Part shown: positions 1-9,642 of the stretch, piece after piece
Layout: the number at the start of each line of letters is the position of its first letter
Position numbering within the stretch: the first letter of the stretch is position 1
DNA from: CALXVA01 sp944393025
GTDB taxonomy: Bacteria > Bacillota > Clostridia > TANB77 > CAG-508
Assembly: GCA_963931445.1 (NCBI GenBank)
Contig: OZ007016.1
Coordinates: 372,001-436,000 of the forward strand
Direction of reading: 5' to 3'
Length of the DNA stretch: 64,000 nt
Program-made: the position numbers and the translations under genes
Notes under the pieces: generated by a model
The model's input: the letters and a program-made list of their open reading frames with translations, nothing else
Database searches by the model: none
What the model was told of the DNA's origin: nothing

Positions 1-399
1 CAAACATATGTTGATATGATACCAAAAAAATTATTAGAATTATTCAACGAGAAAAAAGATAAAAATTATCAACCTAATATAAATCCTAATGTTTCTTTGA
101 AAGAGCAAAATTTACAAAGAAAAACATTAGCATTATTAGCAATGCTTAATTTGAACTATTGGTGTAAAGATGAAAATGAAAAAAAAGAAATGCTAAAAAA
201 GTATTTTGAAAATGATGAAAAAAAAGAAATAGAAATGAGAAAAATATACAATGTAGATAATCTATTTAAGAAACAGAATAATATTAAACAAAGAGATAAT
301 ATTAGGCAAGATGCTACAGAGTTAATTGTATATAAAGAACAAAACATATTTAAGAAAATTCTTAAAAAGATTATGAAATTCTTAAAAAATGATGATTAA
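1..399 (+). CDS. Hypothetical protein, probably 5'-truncated by the window edge
   Basis: The frame is open to the left edge, so the first Met in view (base 16) need not be the start; no ribosome binding site precedes it. About 127 residues are visible, very rich in Lys, Asn and Glu, predicted largely helical, with a basic C-terminal stretch (FKKILKKIMKFLKNDD). No membrane segment or known motif is seen. It lies 80 bases upstream of another unknown gene on the same strand and could be co-transcribed with it. I do not recognise the family. Confidence 0.5.
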   Translation, partial: QTYVDMIPKKLLELFNEKKDKNYQPNINPNVSLKEQNLQRKTLALLAMLNLNYWCKDENEKKEMLKKYFENDEKKEIEMRKIYNVDNLFKKQNNIKQRDNIRQDATELIVYKEQNIFKKILKKIMKFLKNDD

Positions 400-479
400 A
401 GAAAGTAATATCAAAAAATAATACAATATAAAAACTAAATACAGAAATAATGAATAAATTCGATATGCGGGGATGGATA

Positions 480-1853
480 ATGAGTGAATATAATTTTGGA
501 AATGTAGATATAGAATTTAATACAAATAGGATATTTTTATTATTTCAAATTTTATATAGAATAGAAAGTCTAGAAAGTAGGATAAATGAAGATAATAGCA
601 AAGTATCATATTTGGCTGAGAGTTTTAAAAAATTCAAAGAAGCAGTTTTAAATAATAAAAAAGAACTTGAGGAATTTAATACTTTTAAAAATGATGCAGA
701 GAATAACAATATGTGGGCTGAATATGGAGAATATATTGCTAGTTTTGCACAAACTAATATGGAAGAACTACAATCAGCAAGTCCTCAAATGGCAGTAGCA
801 ATAAGAAATTTATTAGATACAGAATTTTTTAAAGATGTTGAACAAATGAATCAGCAATATACCAATGAAATGCAAAAAAGATTTATAGAACAAACACAAG
901 CATATAGGCAAAATGCAGGAAACATAATAGGAGATACTAATGTGCAGAAAATCATATATATGCCATTTACTCCAGAATTATTTAGTGTAGAACCTTGTTG
1001 TTTATCAGATAAAAATAGCAATGGCCAGTTCGCAGTACAATTTACTATTCCAACAGATGAGAAAGAATTTGAAGAAATGTTTGGAATGGAATATACAGAC
1101 GGAATAGAAAGTGTAATACTTTTTCATGAAAAGATGCATGCAGACATACCGACAAAGAGCAATGAAAGTTTTAAAAATCCAATGCAACGAGAATTAGATT
1201 CACATTTAAAACATACAATTATTGAATTATTAGCTAATGGAGAAATGGGAATAGAAATAGCTAATCATTCAAATTGTTTTCAAAGTGTATTTCATATAGG
1301 AAAAATACCATATAAAGACAGAACACTTAAGACAAATGATTTACAACAACTTGGAATCAAAGATAATGAATTACTACATACAGAGGCAAATGAAATGGTA
1401 TGGAATAGAGTAGAACATTTTTCAAAAGAAGATATGGGAATCATAAAAATAAGAGGTATGATTTATCCTTATGTTCTGATGTATAAAAATAGAAATAATA
1501 AACAACAGTTGGAAACAGTATTACATGAGATTGGAAGAGATGCACAAATGTTAGAAGAAATTTATGGAAGAGAATTTGTACAAAGAATACAAGATATAGA
1601 CTTTTTAAAAAATGTTCAAAGTACCATAATCCAATATGACAATGTATTACAATTTGCTGAGGGCATGTCAAAAGAATTGTTGGGAATTGAACAAGTAAAA
1701 GGACTTGAGCATTCGGAGTATTCAATAACACCAAGGACTATTGAAGATGATACACAGGATATAGGATTACAAGAAATAAATAATGTTATTCAAGAAATAA
1801 AGCAAATACAAAAACAAAGAATAGCGCCACAAGAACAAAGTCAAGAAGTGTAG
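480..1853 (+). CDS. Hypothetical protein, 457 aa
   Basis: A long intact frame starting MSEYNFGNVDIEF. I prefer the ATG at 480 to the ATG at 450: a G-rich stretch (GGGGATGG) lies just upstream of 480, nothing comparable precedes 450, and the 450 start would put a CGG codon, otherwise avoided here, in the protein. The first 100 residues look helical and coiled-coil-like; there is no signal peptide or membrane span. A central stretch contains HEKMHAD and a hydrophobic helix (HTIIELLANGEMGIEIA). The C-terminus is Gln/Glu-rich. I do not recognise the family; a cytoplasmic protein is the most that can be inferred. A strong hairpin follows 28 bases after the stop. Confidence 0.7.
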   Translation: MSEYNFGNVDIEFNTNRIFLLFQILYRIESLESRINEDNSKVSYLAESFKKFKEAVLNNKKELEEFNTFKNDAENNNMWAEYGEYIASFAQTNMEELQSASPQMAVAIRNLLDTEFFKDVEQMNQQYTNEMQKRFIEQTQAYRQNAGNIIGDTNVQKIIYMPFTPELFSVEPCCLSDKNSNGQFAVQFTIPTDEKEFEEMFGMEYTDGIESVILFHEKMHADIPTKSNESFKNPMQRELDSHLKHTIIELLANGEMGIEIANHSNCFQSVFHIGKIPYKDRTLKTNDLQQLGIKDNELLHTEANEMVWNRVEHFSKEDMGIIKIRGMIYPYVLMYKNRNNKQQLETVLHEIGRDAQMLEEIYGREFVQRIQDIDFLKNVQSTIIQYDNVLQFAEGMSKELLGIEQVKGLEHSEYSITPRTIEDDTQDIGLQEINNVIQEIKQIQKQRIAPQEQSQEV

Positions 1854-1880
1854 AAAGAAAATAAAAACAAGTAAATAAAT

Positions 1881-1912
1881 ACGAGCAAACATCAACTAAT
1901 CTGTTTGCTCGT
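1881..1912. terminator. Strong hairpin after the hypothetical gene
   Basis: A perfect 11-bp inverted repeat (ACGAGCAAACA / TGTTTGCTCGT) with a 10-base loop, 28 bases after the stop of the upstream gene. The following bases are only moderately T-rich, so it may be a terminator for that gene or a structure overlapping the 3' end of the kinase remnant on the other strand. Confidence 0.55.
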
Positions 1913-2026
1913 GTTTCGATAATAATTACTCACTACTTTAAAATTTAATTTGATGTATTCCATCTTTTGAGAGACGGTACTTTTGCCCACTCCTGCTGGA
2001 CCAGTTATTACATATAGGTTTTGCAT
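1892..2026 (-). pseudogene. Remnant of a P-loop nucleotide kinase (44 codons)
   Basis: On the minus strand a good ribosome binding site (AGGAGG) precedes an ATG that opens with MQNLYVITGPAGVGKSTV, a textbook Walker A P-loop start of a small kinase. Similarity is lost after about residue 22 and the frame stops at 44 codons inside the hairpin at 1881-1912. A functional kinase of this type needs 150 or more residues, so this is best read as a decayed 5' fragment. It shows that the 500-base gap between the flanking genes once held a gene. Confidence 0.5.
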
Positions 2027-2052
2027 TTCTAATTAACCTCCTAGCATTTTTT

Positions 2053-2190
2053 TATTGTATAGGAAAAATCGATAGATTTTGACTATGCAACAAGGTTAGG
2101 CATCCTTAGACTGTCCGAGCGAAGCGAGTGACATATATTTCGCACTTGCTTCAGAGGCATACTTGGCGAAATGCCTTTCTTATATTATAT
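2053..2190. repeat. Dispersed intergenic repeat, TATTGTATAGGAAAAATCG family, copy 1
   Basis: Begins TATTGTATAGGAAAAATCG, then ACTATGCAACAAGGTTA, then a stretch containing CGAGCGAAGCGAGTGACAT and ending near AAATGCC. Related sequence occurs at 17037-17170 and 50269-50445, always between genes. It occupies part of the 1854-2351 gap; the remainder (2191-2351) holds only AT-rich sequence and the ribosome binding site of the next gene. Confidence 0.65.
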
Positions 2191-2351
2191 ATTTTTAGCA
2201 TATTGCCTCCAGATAGTTTTTTATAAATTAGATATATTATAGAACAATAAAAACTATTAGTAAATAATTTATATAAAAGATGTTTAGAGCCATTGAGAAA
2301 AAAGTTGTTTTATGGTATATATATAAATAATTAATATTAGGAGGACTCAGT

Positions 2352-2822
2352 ATGGATTTAACAATTGATGTAGAAGATTACAAATTAAATGTAAGAGCAG
2401 CAGGAGTTATAATTCATAACAACAAGGTATTAGTACATAAAAATTTAAATTCAGACCATTATGCATTAATAGGTGGTAGAGTGGAAATTGGAGAGGATTC
2501 TGCAACTACCGTAAAGAGAGAAACACAGGAAGAATTAGGAAAAGAAGTAGAAGTAACAGAATATGTATCAACAATAGAGAATTTTTTTGAAATGAAAGAG
2601 TCAAAATATCATGAAATATTATTTATACATAAAGCAGAATTTATTAATGATGAAGATAAGAAAATAGAGCATACATTAAAAAATATGGAAGGGAAAGAGA
2701 ATCTACAATATGAATGGTTAGATTTAGACAAAATAGATGAATACCCATTAGTACCTGAAATAGTTAAAGAAATGCTAAAAGAAAATAAATTTCCAGTTCA
2801 TAAAATAAATAAAGAGATATAA
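2352..2822 (+). CDS. NUDIX hydrolase, 156 aa
   Basis: Contains a clear Nudix box at about residues 39-61: GGRVEIGEDS, then KRETQEELGKE, fitting the GX5EX7REUXEEXGU signature that binds Mg2+ and hydrolyses nucleoside-diphosphate-linked substrates. Length is typical of a single-domain Nudix enzyme. The N-terminal LNVRAAGVIIHNNKVLVHK strand pattern resembles enzymes acting on nucleotide sugars or oxidised nucleotides, but substrate cannot be read from the sequence. The start is set by AGGAGG (2340-2345) seven bases before the ATG. It stands alone, 148 bases before addB. Confidence 0.88.
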   Translation: MDLTIDVEDYKLNVRAAGVIIHNNKVLVHKNLNSDHYALIGGRVEIGEDSATTVKRETQEELGKEVEVTEYVSTIENFFEMKESKYHEILFIHKAEFINDEDKKIEHTLKNMEGKENLQYEWLDLDKIDEYPLVPEIVKEMLKENKFPVHKINKEI

Positions 2823-2970
2823 AATCATGAAAAAACTTTCTCTGGCAAAACCGTGTCTAACGGAATTGTCATTTCCTATTTTTATTATACTCTAATTATA
2901 ATATTAAAGTCAAGAAAGTATGAAAAAATTATATAATATTGATGATTTAGATATAAAAAGGAGACAAACA

Positions 2971-5900
2971 ATGAGTCTTAAAATTATATATGGCAGATCA
3001 GGAAGCGGAAAAAGCACATACATATTCAATGAAATAGCAAATAAAATAGAAAATAATCCTAAAAGAAAAATATATATTATAACACCAGAACAATTTTCAT
3101 TTACAGCAGAGAAAAAGTTATTAGATTCAGTATCTACATCTGCTGTTATTTCTGCTGAAGTACTTACTTTTAATCGTATGGCGTATAGAGTAATGAAAGA
3201 AACACGGAAATGGAAAAGTAAAAAATTTATCATCATCTGGTAAATCAATGCTTATATATAATATTCTTTCTGAGCAAAAAAACAATTTAAAATTTATAGG
3301 AAAGTCTTCTGAAAATGTAGAATTAATTGGAACTCAAATAACTGAGTTTAAGAAACATGGAATTACAGTAGAAAATTTAAAATCTGCTATGGAAAACACA
3401 AAGAGTGAATATTTAAAAACAAAAATCAGAGATATGTTAAATGTGTATGAAAAATATATTGAGGAAATTTCAAATGAGTATATAGATGAAAATGATAGTT
3501 TAACAATACTTGCAGAAAATCTAGATTTAATACATGAATTTGATAATGTAGATATTTATATAGACGAATTTGTAGGATTTACTCATCAAGAATATGAAAT
3601 TTTAAGAAAATTACTTGTAAAAGCACATGAGGTAAATATAACAGTTTGTACAGATGATACAAACTTAAGTTTTAGCCCAGATACAGATGTATTTTATGCA
3701 AATAAATTGACATTAGATAAAATATATTATGTGGCAAAACAAGAAGGGGTAAAGATAGAAAAACCGGTATTTTTAGATAATAGTTATAGATTCAAAAGTC
3801 AAGAGTTAAAGCATTTAGAAGAAAATATTTATGCATTTCCATATAAAAAGTTTGACAGATTGAAAAATAATTACAATTTTGACGGTGTCAAACTTCGTTT
3901 GAAATTTAATCAAAGTACAAAAAGTATGCCTCATAAATTTCAAACTCGTTTTCCTAGCCAAAATTTAATTCTTTTCCAATCTGATTTGCGCAAAAAAAGA
4001 GATGATAATATACAGTTGTTTTTGGCTAAAAATCAATATTCTGAAATAGAGTATGTTTCTCAAAATATAGTTAAACTTGTACGAGATGAAAAATATAGAT
4101 TTAAAGATATTGCAGTAATTACAAAAGACTTGGAGGAATATGCAAATTTGTGTAAAGCCATATTTAATAAATATAATATTCCGGTATTTATAGATGAGAA
4201 AAAAGATTTAAGTCAAAATGTTTTAGTAAAATATATACTTGCTGTAATAAATATATTTGCAAGAAATTGGTCACATGAAAGTATAATAGAATATATTAAA
4301 ACCGGCTTAGTAGAAGATATAGACGAAAGTGATATATATATTTTAGAAAATTATGCTTTAAGATGGGGAATTAAAGGTCCTAAATGGTATAGTGGAGAAT
4401 GGAATTTCTATAATGAAACTGAAGAAGAACAAGAAAAGATTTTACATATTAGAGAAAAAATAGTTAAGCCGCTTCTAAAATTTAAAGAAAGTTTATCAAA
4501 TACAAAAGAAGTAAAAGATATAACAAAAAAATTATATGAATTTTTAATAGAGAATCATATTAATCTAACTATGGAAACAAGAATAAAAGAACTAGAAGAA
4601 ATAGGAGAGATAGAAAAAGCAAAAGAATATGAAACAAGTTTTGGATTAATTGTGGATATCCTAGATGAAATTGTTTTACTTCTTGGAAATAAAAAAGTAA
4701 CTTTTGATAAATATGCAGATATATTAAAAATAGGACTTGGCAGTACTGGTCTTGGAAGAATACCAGGAACGCAGGACCAAGTTGTAGTAGGTGATGTAGA
4801 TAGATCTAGAAGTCATAAAGTAAAAGCTGTTTTTATAATTGGTTTAAATGACGGAATCTTCCCAAGCATAAACAAGACAGAAGGATTTTTCAATGATAAT
4901 GATAGAGAAAATATGAAAGAAAGTGGAGCAGAACTTGCAAAAGGTACAATAGAAAAGCTTTATGATGATAACTTTAATATATATAAAGCATTTTCAACTG
5001 CAGAAGAAAAAATATATTTATCTTATGCTTCATCAGATTTAGAAGGAAAATCGTTAAGACCGTCAGTTTTAATAAATAGACTAAAGAAAATATTTCCAAA
5101 TTTAATAGAACAAAGCGATGTTATAGAAAAGAAAAGTGAAGTTATAACTAAAATGAGTACATTTGAAGAATTATTAGATCAACTTAGAGATTTTAGAGAT
5201 GGAAAAGAAATAGATACAATATGGTTTAAACTATATGAGTATTATTCAAACAGTCCTGAATGGAAAGAAAAATTAGAAAATAGTTTAAAGGCTTTAAATT
5301 TTAGTATTGAAACAGATAAAATAGATAAAGAAGTAGTAGAAAAGCTATATGGTGATACTTTAAAAACAAGTGTATCAAGATTAGAGCAGTATCAATCTTG
5401 TCCATTTTCGTATTACTTAAAATATGGACTAAAATTATCTGAAAGAGAAGAATTTAAAATTCAAGCAATAGATACGGGAAATTTTATGCATGATGTAATA
5501 GATAGTTTTTTTGATAAATTAGAAGAAAGAGATATTAAAGTAAAAGATTTAGAAAAAGAAGAACAAGAAGAAATTGTTGATGAAATTATAGAAGAAAAAT
5601 TAAATTTAAAAAGAAACTATATTTTTACAAGTATACCAAAATATAAAGTCCTTGCTAATAGATTAAGAAAAGTTATAAAAAAATCTATAGAATATATAGT
5701 AGACAGTTTGAAGTGTAGTGATTTTGAAGTAATGGGACATGAAATGGAGTTTAAAGATGGCAAAGAATTTCCAGCAATAAAAATGACACTAGAAAATGGT
5801 AAAGAAGTTGAAATAACAGGAAAAATAGATAGAATAGATATTGCCAAAACTCCAGATGGAAACTATATTAGAATAATAGACTATAAATCATCTACAAAAG

Positions 5901-6472
5901 ATATTAATTTGAATGAAGTTGTTTCAGGAATTCAATTACAGCTACTTACATATTTAGATGCTATATGTGAAATAGAAGATGTAATGCCAGCAGGAGTGCT
6001 ATATTTTAATTTAATTGATCCTAGTGTAAAATCAGCAAATAAAATAGATGAAGAAAAATTGCAAGAAGAAATTAGAAAACAGTTTAAAATGAAAGGTCTA
6101 ATTTTAGCAGATATAGATATTGTAAAAAAAATGGACAAAAAACTAGAGAAGGGAAACTCAAATGTAATTCCAGCATATATAAATAAAGAAGGAAATTTGG
6201 CTAATAAATCTAGTACAATAACAAGAATCCAATTTGAAAATTTGCAAAAGTACACAAATAAGATAATAAAACAAATTTCAAATGCAATTTTATCAGGAAA
6301 TATTAATGTAAAACCATATTATAAAATAAAACAAGGAAAAACACCTTGCGAATATTGCAAATATAAATCAATATGTAATTTTAATACTGGTATTTGCAAA
6401 AAGGAATACAATTATATTGGTAATAGCGAAAAAGAATATATATTAGAACAAATAAAGTCTGTAGTAGATTAG
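2971..6472 (+). CDS. addB: AddB, helicase-exonuclease subunit B, frame broken at CGG (3205)
   Basis: AddB is the nuclease and Chi-scanning subunit of the AddAB double-strand-break repair complex. Start chosen at MSLKIIYG behind AAAGGAG. Walker A is GRSGSGKST (residues 8-16), the RecB-type nuclease motif is RIIDYKSS near residue 967, and the Fe-S cysteines are about residue 810 (YQSCPF) and 1126, 1129, 1135 (CEYCKYKSIC). The frame breaks after codon 78: ACA CGG AAA. Skipping the C gives ETGNGKVKNLSSSGKSML and one protein of about 1166 residues, near the usual AddB length. The rest is intact, arguing against decay. A palindromic repeat is read in frame at 3860-3980. addA is not next to it; pgeF follows. 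Confidence 0.93.
3205..3208 (+). other. CGG-A frame-shift site 1 (addB)
   Basis: Zero-frame reading is GAA ACA CGG AAA; skipping C3205 gives GAA ACA GGA AAT, restoring AddB with Gly at residue 79. One of eight identical sites in the window. Confidence 0.85.
3860..3980 (+). repeat. Nested palindromic repeat, copy A, in frame inside addB
   Basis: Starts TTGAAAAATAATT, carries the family core (TCAA, GTACAAAAAGTAT, CCTCATAAATTT) and ends CCTAGCCAAAATT...AATTCTTTTCCAA. Outer arms pair with each other and the inner GTAC/GTAT arms form a small hairpin with an AAAAA loop. The copy is translated as part of AddB without a stop. Copies B (45749-45874), C (48362-48482) and D (48486-48612) lie between heat-shock genes. 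Confidence 0.75.
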
Positions 6473-6567
6473 TTAAAACTATAAGTTTAACTTAATATAT
6501 TTATAGGAAAATAGAGAAATTTAAGTAAGAAATTCATTTAAATCTAAAATATAAAGGAGAATGCAAA

Positions 6568-7365
6568 ATGGATTTAACTAATAGTATAATTATTCATCAA
6601 AATATAAATGGAACAGAACTTATTCAATTTAGAAAATTATTAGAATTTCCTAATTTAAAACATTGTTACACACTAAGAAAAAATGGAATTAATATTCAAA
6701 TAAAAGATGAAGATAATACAGATTTAATAAACAGTTATAAAAAAGTAGCAAATGCACTTGAAGTTGATTGGAAACATATTGTAAAACCACATCAGACTCA
6801 TACAGATAGAATAGAAAGTGTAGGAAATTATAGTAAGTATTTAGAAGAAGTAGATGGCTTAATAACAAACAAAAAAGATATAATATTATGTACTACATCA
6901 GCAGATTGTACATCATTATTATTCTATGATGATAATAAAAAAGTAGTAGCAGATATTCATTCAGGATGGAAAGGAACACTCCAGAAAATTGGAAAAAAAG
7001 CAGTAAAAAAAATGATTAAAGAATATGGATGTAGTCCAAAAGATATTATTTGTTGTATAGAACCACATATAAGAAAATGCCATTTTGAAGTAGAAGAAGA
7101 TGTAATGAAAATGTTCAAAAAAGAATTTGAATATACTGGTAGAATTAATGATATTATTGCAGTAGGTAGAAAAACAGACAGTGCGCAAAAATATAATATT
7201 GATACAACATTAATAAATAAAATTATTTTAGAAGAAGCAGGATTACAAAAAGAAAATATAATAGATAGTAATATTTGCACAGTATGTAGTAGTAATTTAT
7301 TTCATTCATATAGGGTAGATAAAGAAACATCAGGTAGAAATGGTGCTTTTATTGGAATGGTATAA
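6568..7365 (+). CDS. pgeF: Purine nucleoside phosphorylase, YfiH/LACC1 (Cu-oxidase_4) family
   Basis: A 265-residue member of the laccase-domain (YfiH/PgeF) family, now known to act on purine nucleosides and implicated in peptidoglycan editing in E. coli. Zinc-ligand signatures are visible: KPHQTHTD near residue 75, TSADCTSLLF near 112 and DIHSGWKGT near 131, followed by CIEPHIRKCHFEV. Length is normal for the family. Start follows AAAGGAG. It lies between addB and an LD-carboxypeptidase gene, all on the same strand, which fits a loose operon and a possible cell-wall link. Catalytic assignment is by family only. Confidence 0.88.
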   Translation: MDLTNSIIIHQNINGTELIQFRKLLEFPNLKHCYTLRKNGINIQIKDEDNTDLINSYKKVANALEVDWKHIVKPHQTHTDRIESVGNYSKYLEEVDGLITNKKDIILCTTSADCTSLLFYDDNKKVVADIHSGWKGTLQKIGKKAVKKMIKEYGCSPKDIICCIEPHIRKCHFEVEEDVMKMFKKEFEYTGRINDIIAVGRKTDSAQKYNIDTTLINKIILEEAGLQKENIIDSNICTVCSSNLFHSYRVDKETSGRNGAFIGMV

Positions 7366-7415
7366 ATTAAGTAAAATAATGATAATAGATTAAAATAGAT
7401 AGAAAGGAGAAAAAT

Positions 7416-8324
7416 ATGTTTCAAAAAATAAAAAAAGGTGATACAATAGGAGTTATTGCTCCATCATCAAAAATAGATGAAGATGATTTAGAAACAATAA
7501 ACAATTCTGTTTTATTAATGGAGAGTACAGGTCTTAAAGTAAAATTTGCTAAAAATGCTTTTAGTAAAACATTAGGATATAGCGCTACACCTGATGAAAA
7601 AGCAGAAGATATAAAAGAAATGTTTTTAGATAATGAAGTTAAATTAATATTTGCAGTTAGTGGAGGGTTTAATTCAAATTCATTATTTGAATATTTAGAT
7701 TATGATGTAATAAAAAATAATCCAAAGCCACTATGTGGATTTAGTGATACTACCTCATTAACAAATATAATTTATGAAAAAACAGGGGTCATTACATTTA
7801 ATGGTCCAACATTTAAAGCACTAACATCTTGGGCTACACCATATGCTTATGAAGAAGTAGTAAAAAGATTTATAGATGGAAATATGAAGTTAGGACAAGA
7901 TGATGATGAGTATATAACTATAAGGGAAGGAAAAGCAGAAGGAGTATTGGTTGGAGGAAACTTAAGTTTAGTAAATGAAATGGTAGCAGGAAAATATAGT
8001 ATAGATTTTAAAGATAAGATATTATTTATAGAAGAATTTTGCTTAGAGACTCCACCAGAAGGTGTAAGTAATTATTTATATCATATGAAGCAAAATGGTG
8101 TATTTGATAAAATAAAAGGAATTTGGGTAGGAAATTATGATGGAAGTGTAGCACTAGAAAAAATACTACTAGATGTAATAGGAAATAAATATAGTTTTCC
8201 AATAATTAAGTCCAATAATTTTGGTCATACAGAGAAGAAAACAGTAATACCAGTAGGTGGAAGAGCAAGGATTGACACTAGCAAAAAAGTAAAAATAGAA
8301 ATAATAGATAATTTTATGATATAA
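7416..8324 (+). CDS. Muramoyltetrapeptide (LD-) carboxypeptidase, S66 family
   Basis: A serine peptidase family that removes the terminal D-Ala from murein tetrapeptides during cell-wall recycling; some relatives (MccF) cleave microcin C instead. N-terminal KKGDTIGVIAPSS is typical. The nucleophile-elbow serine is in GFSDTTSL near residue 110, the Glu of the triad in LFIEEF near 206, and the His in NFGHTEKK near 270. The 302-residue length matches the family. No signal peptide, so cytoplasmic. AAAGGAG precedes the start. Position beside pgeF fits a peptidoglycan-recycling role, but a self-immunity role cannot be excluded. Confidence 0.85.
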   Translation: MFQKIKKGDTIGVIAPSSKIDEDDLETINNSVLLMESTGLKVKFAKNAFSKTLGYSATPDEKAEDIKEMFLDNEVKLIFAVSGGFNSNSLFEYLDYDVIKNNPKPLCGFSDTTSLTNIIYEKTGVITFNGPTFKALTSWATPYAYEEVVKRFIDGNMKLGQDDDEYITIREGKAEGVLVGGNLSLVNEMVAGKYSIDFKDKILFIEEFCLETPPEGVSNYLYHMKQNGVFDKIKGIWVGNYDGSVALEKILLDVIGNKYSFPIIKSNNFGHTEKKTVIPVGGRARIDTSKKVKIEIIDNFMI

Positions 8325-8367
8325 GAAATTAAGAATAAATACAATTTCTTAGAAAGGAACAAATAAA

Positions 8368-8928
8368 ATGTACAATAATTGGGAAGAACTAGAGGAATCT
8401 ATAGAAAATTGTAATAAGTGTAAATTATGCAAAACAAGATTAAATATTGTTTTCGGAACAGGAAATAAAAACGCTGATATAATGCTTATTGGTGAAGGTC
8501 CTGGAGGAGATGAAGATAAGCAAGGTATTCCATTTGTAGGAAAAGCAGGGCAATTAATGAATAAAGCTTTTGAAGGATTAGAGATAGAAAGAGAAAAGCT
8601 ATATATAGCAAATATTGTAAAATGCAGACCACCATCTAATAGAGTACCAGAAGATGATGAATGTGCATCTTGCTTAAATTACTTAAGGAATCAAGTTATT
8701 TTAGTAAAACCAAAAATAATTGTTCTTTTAGGAAGTACTGCACTAAAAAATATTTGTGGTAAAGAATATTCTATAACATCAGCAAGGGGAAAATGGATTG
8801 AAAAAAAAGGAATATTATATATGCCAACTTGGCATCCAGCAGCACTTTTAAGGGATGAAAATAAAAAGATAGAATTTTGGAGAGATTTAAAAGAAGTAAT
8901 GCGAAAGTATAAAGAGATTGTAAAATAA
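8368..8928 (+). CDS. Family 4-type uracil-DNA glycosylase with Fe-S cluster
   Basis: Removes uracil from DNA to start base-excision repair. Family 4 features are complete: cluster cysteines CNKCKLC near residues 15-20, the catalytic-loop motif GEGPGGDEDKQGIPFVGKAG near 46, two further Cys in CRPPSNRVPEDDECASC near 88-105, and the HPAALLRD motif near residue 154. 186 residues is typical. It follows the carboxypeptidase gene by 43 bases and has AGAAAGGA upstream. The alternative, a UdgX-type enzyme, is unlikely because the KRRIH insertion is not seen. Confidence 0.9.
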   Translation: MYNNWEELEESIENCNKCKLCKTRLNIVFGTGNKNADIMLIGEGPGGDEDKQGIPFVGKAGQLMNKAFEGLEIEREKLYIANIVKCRPPSNRVPEDDECASCLNYLRNQVILVKPKIIVLLGSTALKNICGKEYSITSARGKWIEKKGILYMPTWHPAALLRDENKKIEFWRDLKEVMRKYKEIVK

Positions 8929-8996
8929 ACAATAATAATTTTATAAGAACTGTTGGAATATAATAAAAATCTAAATAGAATGGAGGCTAGTGTTTT

Positions 8997-9554
8997 ATGA
9001 AAAATAAATATTATGAAAAAATAGATTATGAGTTATTAGATAGAAAGATAGCATATAAAGGGAAAAGAGTTGTAGTAGAAGAGTTGCATTATAAAAATCC
9101 AAGAACAAATGATGTATTATATAGAGAACATGTTTTAGCAGGGCATGCAGCAATAATTATACCTATAACTAACGATAATAACTTTATAATGATTAAAGAA
9201 CCACGCACACCTATAGGAAAAACAGTTTTAGCCTTTCCAGCAGGAATTATAGAAAATGGTGAAACAGAAGAGGAAGGAGCTATAAGAGAGTTAGAAGAAG
9301 AAATAGGTTATAAAGCTAGAAAAATAAAAAAGTTAAGACAAGTTTACCCAGCTATGGGTTATTCAAATGAAAAAGTTGTAATATTTTTAGCTAAGGATTT
9401 AATAAAAACTCAAAGACATTTAGATGAAAAAGAAGATATTGAAATTATAGAAGTACCAAAAGAAGAATTAAAACAGATGCTAGATAATGGCGAATTTGAA
9501 ACATCTATGGAATTGATAGGATTATTACACTATTTTATGTATGAAAATGAATAA
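8997..9554 (+). CDS. nudF: ADP-ribose pyrophosphatase, NUDIX family
   Basis: Hydrolyses ADP-ribose to AMP and ribose 5-phosphate. The Nudix box is AFPAGIIENGE followed by GAIRELEEEIGYKA at about residues 79-104, preceded by the family-typical VLAGHAAIIIPI and followed by YPAMGYSNEKV; these spacings match ADP-ribose pyrophosphatases rather than MutT. 185 residues is usual. AATGGAGG lies upstream. It runs directly up to the GltD-like gene, suggesting co-transcription. Confidence 0.87.
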   Translation: MKNKYYEKIDYELLDRKIAYKGKRVVVEELHYKNPRTNDVLYREHVLAGHAAIIIPITNDNNFIMIKEPRTPIGKTVLAFPAGIIENGETEEEGAIRELEEEIGYKARKIKKLRQVYPAMGYSNEKVVIFLAKDLIKTQRHLDEKEDIEIIEVPKEELKQMLDNGEFETSMELIGLLHYFMYENE

Positions 9555-9642
9555 AGAACAAGTGGTCAAAATCTTGACAATAAAACAATTAGAATATTAT
9601 TATAAGATTATTAAAATGAATAATATGAAAGGAATATTGAAG

